The notes under the pieces were generated by a model that ran no database searches, was not told where the DNA came from, and was given only the letters and a program-made list of their open reading frames with translations. From the NCBI GenBank assembly GCA_024681275.1, contig JAILBD010000057.1:1-15449 (forward strand): a stretch of DNA of 15,449 bases. Direction: 5' to 3'. The stretch is from Erysipelotrichaceae bacterium (GTDB taxonomy: Bacteria > Bacillota_I > Bacilli_A > Erysipelotrichales > Erysipelotrichaceae). Positions 1 to 7,229 of this stretch are shown piece after piece. The position numbers were made by a program, and so were the translations under genes. Within the stretch, counting starts at the first letter, position 1, and the number at the start of each line of letters is the position of its first letter.

Positions 1-1928
1 TACAGAGCTGTCGCCTCCTTCTCGGATACTTTATATTTATTCCTGGCGATCAGATACTTCGCCTTGTGGATGGCCGGGAGATTGTCGACACCGTACCTGG
101 CGATCGCCACCAGCACATCGTGAAGCAGATCCGCCTTCTCCTTGTCAAAGCCTTCCTGTGAGACCAGGAGCTCACCGATCAGGTCATCGATATGCAACGG
201 ACCATGCGGAAGCGCCTTGAATTCACTCTCCGAATATTCCTTGACGAAGACATCGTTCTTATAAAGCTTCACGCTGTCAGCGTTGGAGAAAACATAGAAA
301 CCGTGTATGTTGCCTGCCGGATAATCGCCGATATCCATCGTGGAAGAAGCTTCCAGAACGATATCCTCATCGCCCTGGCTGGCATAGACATAGGCAGCAG
401 GCTTCGGATTGCGGAAACTGTCCATGACGCCATGGTAGCAGATCCTATCGCCGCTGCCGAAATCCTTGTGGGTCGCGTAGTCGAACATGCACCACTGGAA
501 GACAGCGGCATGTTCACCGGAACCGAGGGCACCGTTCATGACCCTGGCATGACGCAGGGCGTGCTCCTCCCTCAGTCCCCACTTGTCAAACGGCTTCGTC
601 GGAAACATGTGGCCATTGGCCTCCGAGATCAGGAAAGACTTCCTCATGTCAGTCGTGACATCTCTCTTCTTCCTGACCGGCGCATTCTCGCCCATGTGTG
701 AGAAATCGTTGTAGGCATAGACATCCTCCAGCAGCTCGGACTTCATCAGATAACGGACACCGGAAGTCGGTCTGGTCGGATCCAGCCGGTGAGCGATCTC
801 GTTGGTCCTGGTGTAGAATTCCGTGTCATCCTGGGACTCGTTGATCCTGACCCCCCATAAGACGATGCTCGGGTGGTTGCGGTACTGCAGGACCATCTCT
901 TCGACATGCCTGCACGCCACATCCTTCCACTCGTCATTGCCGATGTGCTGCCAGCCCGGGATCTCCGTGAAGACCAGAAGGCCCAGCTCATCACAGGCAT
1001 CGATGAAAGCCTGCGACTGCGGATAGTGGGAGGTGCGCACCGCGTTGCAGCAGAGCTCCTTCTTCAGGATCCTGGCATCCTCGACCTGCAGGGAATCGGC
1101 GACCGCATAACCGACATACGGATAGCACTGATGCCTGTCCAGACCTCTCATGACCAGCCTTTCGCCATTCAGATAGAAACCATCCGCCTTGAACGCGATG
1201 GTCCGGAAACCGAAACGGGCGCTCTTTCTTGAGCCATTAGGCAGGACGACCTCACAGATGTAGAGATTCGGATCATCGACATCCCACTTCTTCACGCGGT
1301 CGACCGTGAAAGTCGTCTCCTCGTTCTTGGTCGTATATTCACAGAGGACCTCGCCGTTCAGTTCCTTGATCAGCACGGTCTTCTCAACGTTCTTATCTCC
1401 CTCGATCTTCATCTCCACGTGGACAGTGTTCGTCTCAGGGGTGGAAACAAAGAGATCGGAAACATACTCTTTCTCCTGGATATCCAGCCAGACGCTGCGA
1501 TAGATGCCGCCATAAGTCAGATAGTCGATGACATAACCAAAAGGCGGGATCGCACCGTTTTCCGTGCTGTCCAGACGCACAGCGACTTCACACTCCTCAC
1601 CGGCCTTCACATGATCGCTGATCTCCACCCGGAATGCGGTATATCCGCCCAGATGGGTGTAAAGCTTCTTTCCATTCACATAGACCGTGGCGATATGGGC
1701 TGCCCCGTCAAACTGCAGGAAGACCCTCTTTCCCTCAGCCTCCTTCGGGATCAGGACCTTTCTCCTGTATCCGCTGATCATCTGATAATCATTGTGATCG
1801 ATATAATGCAAAGGCAGGACCTTGACCGTATGCGGGATGCGGACTTCCCTGACTCCGTGATCACGGCCATTCAAAAAAGCCTCGCTCCAGTTTTCGGTGA
1901 ATACCCAGCCGCTGTTCAGACTTAACAT
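1..1928 (-). CDS. Glycoside hydrolase family 2 enzyme (beta-galactosidase/beta-glucuronidase type), 3' end outside window
   Basis: The minus-strand frame stays open from an ATG at 1928 to the window edge, giving 642 codons without a stop. An AAGGAGGAG ribosome binding site lies just upstream of the ATG. The order fits GH2: an N-terminal jelly-roll sugar-binding domain (about 1-175), an Ig-like domain (about 175-250) and a TIM barrel (about 250-540) holding MRGLDRHQ (260-267). The barrel also holds an NE pair in RINES (N363, E364, the expected acid/base) and SEANG (E436, the expected nucleophile). From about 542 the protein continues into a DUF4982-like C-terminal domain (GFYVFSNADSVKLY). There is no signal peptide, so it should act in the cytoplasm on short beta-linked galactosides or glucuronides. 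Family members retain their beta-linkage, but the sugar specificity cannot be read here. It is transcribed away from the CIRCE-controlled gene and is separated from the yhf-like operon by that gene and its terminator, so a shared role is not indicated. Confidence 0.9.
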   Translation of the reverse strand, partial: MLSLNSGWVFTENWSEAFLNGRDHGVREVRIPHTVKVLPLHYIDHNDYQMISGYRRKVLIPKEAEGKRVFLQFDGAAHIATVYVNGKKLYTHLGGYTAFRVEISDHVKAGEECEVAVRLDSTENGAIPPFGYVIDYLTYGGIYRSVWLDIQEKEYVSDLFVSTPETNTVHVEMKIEGDKNVEKTVLIKELNGEVLCEYTTKNEETTFTVDRVKKWDVDDPNLYICEVVLPNGSRKSARFGFRTIAFKADGFYLNGERLVMRGLDRHQCYPYVGYAVADSLQVEDARILKKELCCNAVRTSHYPQSQAFIDACDELGLLVFTEIPGWQHIGNDEWKDVACRHVEEMVLQYRNHPSIVLWGVRINESQDDTEFYTRTNEIAHRLDPTRPTSGVRYLMKSELLEDVYAYNDFSHMGENAPVRKKRDVTTDMRKSFLISEANGHMFPTKPFDKWGLREEHALRHARVMNGALGSGEHAAVFQWCMFDYATHKDFGSGDRICYHGVMDSFRNPKPAAYVYASQGDEDIVLEASSTMDIGDYPAGNIHGFYVFSNADSVKLYKNDVFVKEYSESEFKALPHGPLHIDDLIGELLVSQEGFDKEKADLLHDVLVAIARYGVDNLPAIHKAKYLIARNKYKVSEKEATAL

Positions 1929-1972
1929 AAGCTCCTCCTTATCATGTATGGATGATACTGTTCTTCCCCTTC

Positions 1973-1991
1973 ATTCTATCATCATATAGAA
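1973..1991 (-). promoter_or_regulatory. Candidate GH2 promoter with overlapping inverted repeat
   Basis: Read on the minus strand there is an extended -10 (TG-A-TAGAAT, hexamer at 1973-1978) about 45 bases ahead of the GH2 start codon. No good -35 is visible. An inverted repeat, TTCTAT (1974-1979) and ATAGAA (1986-1991) with a 6-base spacer, overlaps the hexamer and could be a repressor site. Short AT-rich repeats like this also arise by chance. Confidence 0.3.
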
Positions 1992-2009
1992 ATGCACAGA
2001 ACATTTTAC

Positions 2010-2038
2010 TTGACGGGAAAGTCTGTATATTATATACT
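2010..2038 (+). promoter_or_regulatory. Sigma-A type promoter of the DUF4342 gene
   Basis: TTGACG (2010-2015) and TATACT (2033-2038) are separated by exactly 17 bases, which is close to the housekeeping consensus. Transcription would start near 2045, inside the CIRCE element, so HrcA bound there should block initiation. The gene starts at 2081. Confidence 0.75.
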
Positions 2039-2039
2039 T

Positions 2040-2066
2040 TTAGCAGTCTAAGCACTAGAGTGCTAA
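2040..2066 (+). promoter_or_regulatory. CIRCE operator (HrcA binding site)
   Basis: The left arm TTAGCAGTC (2040-2048), a 9-base spacer and the right arm GAGTGCTAA (2058-2066) match the CIRCE consensus TTAGCACTC-N9-GAGTGCTAA with one mismatch (C to G at 2046). It lies directly after the -10 hexamer and over the likely transcription start, where CIRCE normally acts. In Firmicutes HrcA bound to CIRCE represses groESL and dnaK operons and is released on heat stress. Here the only gene downstream is the UBA-like/DUF4342 gene. The right arm runs straight into the AGGAGG ribosome binding site. Confidence 0.85.
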
Positions 2067-2080
2067 AGGAGGGCCAAATC

Positions 2081-2506
2081 ATGAATTTTACGATCAATGA
2101 TGTTGATCAGGTCATCGCCAGGACTAACTGCACATACGAAGAAGCAAAAGAAGCGCTGATCGAAGCAGACGGCGTGGTGATCGACGCGATCATCTACCTG
2201 GAAAACAAGAACAGACCGGGGTCTTTCTTCAGAAGTTTTATGGAAAACTCGGAAAGGACCTCCGAAACGATCAGTGAAAAGATCAGCCAGGCGATCAAGG
2301 AAGGCAAGGCAAACCGCCTTGAAGTACGCGATTCCTCAGGTAAGACCCTGACATCCGTATCTCTCAATACCGGCGCAGCCATCGGTTTCCTGACTCTTGT
2401 CACACAAACAGCACCGCTGGCCTTAGTCTCAGCGCTTGTCGCCAAGTATGGTCTGGGCTGCAGATTCATCCTGATCAGACGCGATGGCAGTGAAGTAAAT
2501 CTTTAG
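2081..2506 (+). CDS. UBA-like / DUF4342 small protein under heat-shock type control
   Basis: This protein has 141 residues. An AAAGGAGG ribosome binding site ends 8 bases before the ATG, and the frame extending further upstream would read through the promoter and CIRCE, so 2081 is the start. Residues 1-43 (INDVDQVIARTNCTYEEAKEAL and on to YLENKN) resemble a UBA-like three-helix domain of the EF-Ts N-terminal kind. A charged linker follows (about 48-78). Residues about 78-141 look like DUF4342, with a beta strand pair, a hydrophobic segment (about 95-122, TGAAIGFLTL and on) and a final strand RFILIRRDG. The hydrophobic stretch could touch or cross a membrane. The biochemical role of the family is unknown. 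The CIRCE operator suggests it belongs to the HrcA stress regulon, perhaps handling misfolded or nascent proteins through the UBA-like part, which is inference. It is monocistronic, with a terminator 6 bases after the stop. Confidence 0.85.
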   Translation: MNFTINDVDQVIARTNCTYEEAKEALIEADGVVIDAIIYLENKNRPGSFFRSFMENSERTSETISEKISQAIKEGKANRLEVRDSSGKTLTSVSLNTGAAIGFLTLVTQTAPLALVSALVAKYGLGCRFILIRRDGSEVNL

Positions 2507-2512
2507 ACCATC

Positions 2513-2562
2513 AAAAAAAGGACCGTCCGCACCTGTATCTGACAGGGACGATGGTCCTTTTT
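2513..2562. terminator. Bidirectional intrinsic terminator between DUF4342 gene and yhf-like operon
   Basis: A run of seven A plus GGACC (2513-2524) pairs with GGTCC plus five T (2553-2562). Inside it GTCC and GGGAC can extend the stem. Each strand therefore ends in a GC-containing stem followed by a U tract. It lies in the 90-base gap between the stop of the plus-strand gene (2506) and the stop of the last minus-strand operon gene (2597), so it should end both transcripts. Confidence 0.8.
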
Positions 2563-2596
2563 CTTTTGTTCATCTTCCTTTTCAGAAGAACGTAAA

Positions 2597-3940
2597 CTAT
2601 ATATCGAGGACTTTTCTGATCGCCTCATCCAGGATGCGGATCACCGTATCCGGACCGGAACGCATCGGATTGATGCGGATCACATACTTCCTGAAGATCG
2701 GATCCTTATCCAGCATGACCTTGGCCACCCTGTAGAAGAGGGACTGCACCTCATAGCGGCTCTCCGATCCGACCGGATAAGGCAGAGCACCCAGCTTCAC
2801 CGCTTCAGCCATGACCTCCTCGGCGATCGGCAGATCCAGTTTCACCAGGATGATCCGCTCTTCCAGATTCGCCTTGACAGCCTTTTCAACATGTGAGACT
2901 TCACCGCTTGAAAGACGATCCGCGATCTGATCGACGCTGCGATCCTGCACAGCCAGCAGGATCGGATTGTTCACCAGGCTCCTGAGCAGCTCGCTCGCTT
3001 CCGGACCCTGCACCTGACCGCCACCGGAATAATTCTGTTCATGGACCTTAGCGATCAGATCTTTTTTGCCGACGACCACGCCGATCCCCGGCAGACCCAG
3101 CAGCTTGAAACCGGAAAAGACCGATGCATCTCCACCGCAGGCCGCACCAAGCTCCCTGACCTTGTTGACCGCATAGTTCTCATCCACGACGATCGGGATA
3201 TCCTGAGCGGTCTTTCTGATCTCCCCGATCAGTTCGATCGTATCATAGGTATCGGAAAGCTGCTGCCTGACCCGCTGTATGTATACGACATCGGCATCCC
3301 GCAGATGTTTCTGAACATCATCAGGATCGTTGAAATCCGCTCTGATGAACTCTGTTCCCATGGCCTCGAAAGTCGTCATGGTCGTCTTGTAGATCGGCGC
3401 ATCGTGGACCAGGACCCTGCTTCCCCGCTTCAGCAAAGCTAGACAGAGAGCCCGTATCGCGCCTGTTCCGCCCCCTCTGACCAGTGCCGCATCCTCGCAG
3501 TGGAAGTATTCGGCCAGGACCTTCTCGACCTCCGCCGTCCTGTGCGGCCTGCCCAGATCCAGACTGCAGCCATAGTCGCCTTCCTTCAGAGCCTCGTAGC
3601 CGTCAAAGTGCCTGTGCATGATATCGACCAGTTCGAACTGCCTTTCGATCGATTCATCAAAGCACATCATCTTCAAAGGATGGCTCACAAAAGGGATGAG
3701 ATCGAGTTGCTTCTTCATGTAGGTTTCACTCAGTTCCCTGATCAAAGCCCTCTTTCCATCCGTGTCACAGCCTTCCTCAGACAGCAGAGCACAGAGACCA
3801 TCGATCTCCTTTGCCAGCCATCCGTTTCCTTCTTCCCTTCTTTCATCCGACTTCAAAAGGATATCCAGATCTTTCAGATACTCATCCAGATACTCGTTCA
3901 GATAGAAATGTTCCCTGCAGTAAGTCGCGATCCTGTTCAT
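2597..3940 (-). CDS. YhfS-like PLP-dependent aminotransferase-fold enzyme, N-terminally extended copy
   Basis: This protein has 447 residues. The start at 3940 overlaps the stop of the preceding hydrolase gene (ATGA), which fits better than a longer frame that would run far into that gene. From about residue 92 it aligns with the other YhfS copy at 6123-7217: FDESIERQFELVDIMHRHF, the PLP phosphate-binding type loop RGGGTGAIR (155-163), HDAPIY, VVDENYAV (Asp near 253), SGFKLLGLPG with the presumed Schiff-base Lys279, YSGGGQVQG, and RINPMRSGPDTV near the end. The first 90 or so residues are an extra, helix-rich, acidic region with no recognised motif, and the other copy lacks them. The YhfS family is a fold-type I PLP group of unknown substrate. 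It is the last gene of the operon. It could be a divergent partner or regulator-like paralogue of the shorter copy, but all visible PLP-site residues are kept. Confidence 0.85.
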   Translation of the reverse strand: MNRIATYCREHFYLNEYLDEYLKDLDILLKSDERREEGNGWLAKEIDGLCALLSEEGCDTDGKRALIRELSETYMKKQLDLIPFVSHPLKMMCFDESIERQFELVDIMHRHFDGYEALKEGDYGCSLDLGRPHRTAEVEKVLAEYFHCEDAALVRGGGTGAIRALCLALLKRGSRVLVHDAPIYKTTMTTFEAMGTEFIRADFNDPDDVQKHLRDADVVYIQRVRQQLSDTYDTIELIGEIRKTAQDIPIVVDENYAVNKVRELGAACGGDASVFSGFKLLGLPGIGVVVGKKDLIAKVHEQNYSGGGQVQGPEASELLRSLVNNPILLAVQDRSVDQIADRLSSGEVSHVEKAVKANLEERIILVKLDLPIAEEVMAEAVKLGALPYPVGSESRYEVQSLFYRVAKVMLDKDPIFRKYVIRINPMRSGPDTVIRILDEAIRKVLDI

Positions 3941-4902
3941 TTTCTCACTCTCAAAAATTCCTTCGGGTTCTCTCTGGTGATCTGATCGATCTGTTCCCAG
4001 GAAAGGCCTGCCTTTCTCAAAAGCGGCAGAGCTGAAGTCAGCAGATGGGAATATCCCCAGCCTCCCCACTTCTTCAGAAGCGTACGGCCGTCGATATCAC
4101 AGGAGATGAAGATCTGCCTGATGTAGCCCTTATCCACAAAATATCTGATCAGTTCAGCCCTCTCTTCGTCATAAGGGAACTTCTGACCGTAATCCATATC
4201 GGCCTCGATCTCAAAGAAGCCCCGCTTTCCGAAACAGTCGAACTGCACAGAGGCACCCTTGCTGAAGATGTATTCATAGTCATCCAGACGCTTCCACAGA
4301 CGGGGATAGACATCCTGATGACCGATGACCACATGGCTCAGGTCTGCCCCTTCCTCTTCAAAGAAAGAAAGCTGTTCCCTGTACATGGTCCCTCTGCCGG
4401 TGTGGGTCGAGATGCCATATCCTGTCTGCGCCGAAGCTCTTCCGGCCGCCCGCAGCACTTTCTCCTCCGTCTCATAGACTCTGTAATTGGAAGAACCGAC
4501 CTCGCCGATGAAACCCGCCCTGATCTTGCCAGGACCTCTTCCTTCCAGAAGCTCCTTTATGATCATGTCCTTGAGCGTATCGATATCCGCTTCCTTCACG
4601 ATCTCAGGAAGTCTTGGCTCCTTGTAGAATCCGGCACCATAGACGATGTTGACACCGCTCTTCTCAGATAGTTCCCTCAATCCTTCGATCCGCTCATCTC
4701 TTTTATCCAAAGGGCAGATCTGCGGCGTGGACATCTCCAGGATGGTGTTTCCGCCGAGATGCCTGTAGTCTTTCAGTTCTTCCAAAACTTCTTCGCTGCA
4801 GCCGTCTCTTTGGCCGTAGAGAAGATGCTCATGCGGAGAGATGAGGCCCAGTTCATCGATGCTTTTCGGTCCCAGGACCGTGTTGACCATTTCCTTCATC
4901 AT
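3937..4902 (-). CDS. Phosphotriesterase-family metallohydrolase, second copy in the operon
   Basis: This protein has 321 residues. It belongs to the amidohydrolase superfamily, phosphotriesterase/PHP branch. The metal ligands are visible in order: HEH (H24, H26), bridging glutamate in GEVG (E134), STHTG (H167), GHQD (H195) and the final aspartate in SCDI (D269). The bridging residue is Glu, as in E. coli PHP, in place of the carboxylated Lys of true phosphotriesterases. Relatives with known activity are mostly lactonases or esterases, so organophosphate hydrolysis should not be assumed. The ATGA overlap with the upstream yhfW-like gene and another with the downstream yhfS-like gene imply translational coupling of the three. 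It differs clearly from the php copy at 9360-10277 (longer N-terminus, different active-site loops such as CPLDKRDE and KKWGGWGYSH), so it probably has another substrate or step. A second ATG follows directly and could be the start. Confidence 0.9.
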   Translation of the reverse strand: MMKEMVNTVLGPKSIDELGLISPHEHLLYGQRDGCSEEVLEELKDYRHLGGNTILEMSTPQICPLDKRDERIEGLRELSEKSGVNIVYGAGFYKEPRLPEIVKEADIDTLKDMIIKELLEGRGPGKIRAGFIGEVGSSNYRVYETEEKVLRAAGRASAQTGYGISTHTGRGTMYREQLSFFEEEGADLSHVVIGHQDVYPRLWKRLDDYEYIFSKGASVQFDCFGKRGFFEIEADMDYGQKFPYDEERAELIRYFVDKGYIRQIFISCDIDGRTLLKKWGGWGYSHLLTSALPLLRKAGLSWEQIDQITRENPKEFLRVRK

Positions 4903-6110
4903 TTGAATTCCCTGTAGAAACTCGTACCGTTCTGTGGTGCTTTCACACCGAAGTAATCACAGACGGAAGCACCCACATCGCTCAGTGTCTTTCTGAGTCC
5001 GACATGGACACCTTTGTAATCCTTATATCTGATGAGCAGAGGCACGCATTCTCTGGTGTGTTTGGAATGACCGATATCCGGATCATTGCCGTGATCCGCC
5101 ATGATGACCAGGAAGTCGTCATCCTTCATCTCATCGAGGATGTATGGCAGTTTGGCATCGGCGATCTCCAGGATCTCCCTGTATCTTGCCGAACTCTGCG
5201 AGTGACCGGCCAGATCGGTCTCCTGTATATTCGTGCAGATGAAACCTTCCTCCATCCTCTTCATCGCCTCTAGCGTCAGATCCATGCATTCAGCAGTCGG
5301 CACACAGGAGATCGAAGTCCCGCCTTCGTTGTGGACGATGTCCGCCACCTTGCCGATCAGCGTGCAGTCGATCCCGCTTTCCGTCAGGATCGTCGGCGCC
5401 TGGACCTTCGGATCGACGCCGTAGCCCAGATGCAGACACTGATAGCCCTGATCGTAGGACTTTGATTTCGCTGAAGCGATACCGATGTATTTCCCTTCTC
5501 TGATCTCCTCTGCCGCATAGAGATCATCCATCGTATTGCCGGTACCGCCGAAGACCACGACCCTTCCGACCGTGACCACTTCCCTGACCTTCCTGGCGAT
5601 CTCCACTTCCTTTTCAAAAGGCATGAAGTCCAGCGGCGCCGTCACGTTGTAGCACATGCCCAGATCAGCTTCCAGATTGTCTGCCACGGTGCAGTACTTG
5701 TCACAGACCACGTAACGAAGGCCTTCGTGTTCGATGATCTCCACCTCATGGCCGCAGTCCTTCAGATGTTTTGCGACGATGTCGACCTTGTACTGGAAAG
5801 GCGTCATCTCCGGATCCTTAGGTCTGGTCCCCATGATCTCCTGATGGCCCATGAACGTGTCGGCACCGAAGTGCGTCAGTTCACTCTTCCCGTAATTGGC
5901 GGAAGCGGAAAACTTCATCCGCTCCGATTCCTTTCCATAGGCGTTCATCAGACCCAGCTTTTCCAGATTGGGCAGATACAGATCGGGATGATCCTTCAAA
6001 ATGGAACCGATCGTGCAGGCCTTTTCATCACCCGGCCTTTTTTCTGCCGCATCCTTCTGGGCACCCATTCCGAAACCATCCAAAACGATAACGATAAATC
6101 TTCTCTTCAT
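4899..6110 (-). CDS. yhfW: YhfW-like phosphopentomutase-family enzyme
   Basis: This protein has 403 residues and belongs to the alkaline phosphatase superfamily, phosphopentomutase-like. The start chosen is the ATG at 6110 (MKRRFIVIVLDG) because GGAG sits 6 bases ahead. An ATG four codons earlier (6122) directly abuts the stop of the preceding gene and is possible. Metal and catalytic residues are present: D11 in LDGFG, T85 in GADTFMGHQE (the residue phosphorylated in phosphopentomutase), TDLAGHS, ADHGNDP and the terminal HSKHTRE. Phosphopentomutases interconvert pentose 1- and 5-phosphates. YhfW itself has no established reaction, and its central cap domain (about 100-250) is what would set the substrate. 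The sequence matches E. coli YhfW along its length, including LSDVGASVCDYF and APQNGTSF near the C-terminus. It is coupled to the php-like gene downstream by an ATGA overlap. Confidence 0.9.
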   Translation of the reverse strand: MKRRFIVIVLDGFGMGAQKDAAEKRPGDEKACTIGSILKDHPDLYLPNLEKLGLMNAYGKESERMKFSASANYGKSELTHFGADTFMGHQEIMGTRPKDPEMTPFQYKVDIVAKHLKDCGHEVEIIEHEGLRYVVCDKYCTVADNLEADLGMCYNVTAPLDFMPFEKEVEIARKVREVVTVGRVVVFGGTGNTMDDLYAAEEIREGKYIGIASAKSKSYDQGYQCLHLGYGVDPKVQAPTILTESGIDCTLIGKVADIVHNEGGTSISCVPTAECMDLTLEAMKRMEEGFICTNIQETDLAGHSQSSARYREILEIADAKLPYILDEMKDDDFLVIMADHGNDPDIGHSKHTRECVPLLIRYKDYKGVHVGLRKTLSDVGASVCDYFGVKAPQNGTSFYREFK

Positions 6111-6122
6111 ATCATTCTCCAT

Positions 6123-7217
6123 CTAAGCAGCTCTTTCGATGCTTTCCCTGAGGACCTCGATGACCGTATCGGCACCGGCCCTGTTGGGATTGATCCTGAT
6201 CATCTTGTCGATCAGACCCGGATCCTTTGCCAGGAAAGTTCCTGACACCTTGTAGAACAAAGGAGCCATCTCATACCTGCTCTCAGCACCGACCGGATTT
6301 GGCAAAGCACCGAGCTTCTCTGCCTGTTTCAGCACCTCCCTGGCATTCTCCTTTTCCAGTTCCACGATCAGGACCTTGGATTGGGCGTTCACGATGCTGC
6401 AGTCTTTCACGCCCCTTACTTCGCCGGCCTTGAGCCTTTCCAGGATCTCCTCACCGCTTCTTGCCTGCACCGCCAGCAAGACCGGCGCATAGACGAGACC
6501 TCTGAGCACATCAAGGGCCTCATGCCCCTGGACCTGGCAGCCGCCGGAATAGTGCATCTGCCGGATCTTTTCGATGTACTCCTTCTTTCCAACAATGACG
6601 CCGATCCCTTCCGGGCCCTGCAGTTTGAAAGCGGAGAAACAGGAGAGGTCTGCACCGCATTCCGTGCCGATCCTTTCGACCTTCATGACGGCATAGTTGT
6701 CATCAGTCAAAACCGGCATCTGCCTCACGCTTCTGATCGCATCGATGACTTCCTTCATCTCATATCTGTCTTCAAGCTGCTGCCTGGAATACTGGACCAA
6801 AGCAGCCCTGATATCGTCGTTTTCGATCAGGACTTTGCGGATCTTCTCCGTATCATTGAAGTCGGCAATCACGGTCTTGAGACCGAGCATCTCGAAACTG
6901 GTCCTCGTCGTCGAATAGACCGGTGCATCGTGGACCAGGATCTTCTCGCCGCTCTTCAGCATGGACGCCAGACCGTAGCGGATCGCGCCAGTTCCCGATC
7001 CCCTCACCAGCATGGCCGCTTCCGCATCAAAAAACTCGGCGATGGCCGCTTCCGCCTTCATCGTCGTCAGAGGCTCATTCTCCGGCTGATGGATACCCAG
7101 ATCCCCGCGGCTCAGCTGTTCGTAGCCGCTGAAATGATGCATGATGCAAGAGACCATCCGGAACTGCTTGTCCATGGCCTCTTCTATGGAAATGCTGCGC
7201 AAAGGATATGCTTTCAT
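6123..7217 (-). CDS. yhfS: YhfS-like PLP-dependent aminotransferase-fold enzyme
   Basis: This protein has 364 residues, the usual YhfS length. The ATG at 7217 has GGAGG 6 bases upstream and begins 12 bases after the stop of the amidase gene. It has a fold-type I PLP layout: RGSGTGAIR (72-80) as the phosphate-binding loop, HDAPVYSTT (96-104), TDDNYAV with the ring-nitrogen Asp (about 172), SAFKLQGPEGIG with the Schiff-base Lys198, YSGGCQVQGHEA, and RINPNRAGADTV near the C-terminus. The reaction of YhfS is unknown. The fold covers transaminases, lyases and sulfur-transfer enzymes, and the GPEGIG motif after the lysine resembles selenocysteine-synthase (SelA)-like members. It is cytoplasmic. It is one of two copies; the other (2597-3940) has a long extra N-terminus. 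Confidence 0.9.
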   Translation of the reverse strand: MKAYPLRSISIEEAMDKQFRMVSCIMHHFSGYEQLSRGDLGIHQPENEPLTTMKAEAAIAEFFDAEAAMLVRGSGTGAIRYGLASMLKSGEKILVHDAPVYSTTRTSFEMLGLKTVIADFNDTEKIRKVLIENDDIRAALVQYSRQQLEDRYEMKEVIDAIRSVRQMPVLTDDNYAVMKVERIGTECGADLSCFSAFKLQGPEGIGVIVGKKEYIEKIRQMHYSGGCQVQGHEALDVLRGLVYAPVLLAVQARSGEEILERLKAGEVRGVKDCSIVNAQSKVLIVELEKENAREVLKQAEKLGALPNPVGAESRYEMAPLFYKVSGTFLAKDPGLIDKMIRINPNRAGADTVIEVLRESIERAA

Positions 7218-7229
7218 ACTGCCTCCATC

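Noticed and set aside
1952..2080. Upstream extension of the DUF4342 frame
   Set aside because: It would translate through the promoter and CIRCE element; the ATG at 2081 has a strong ribosome site.
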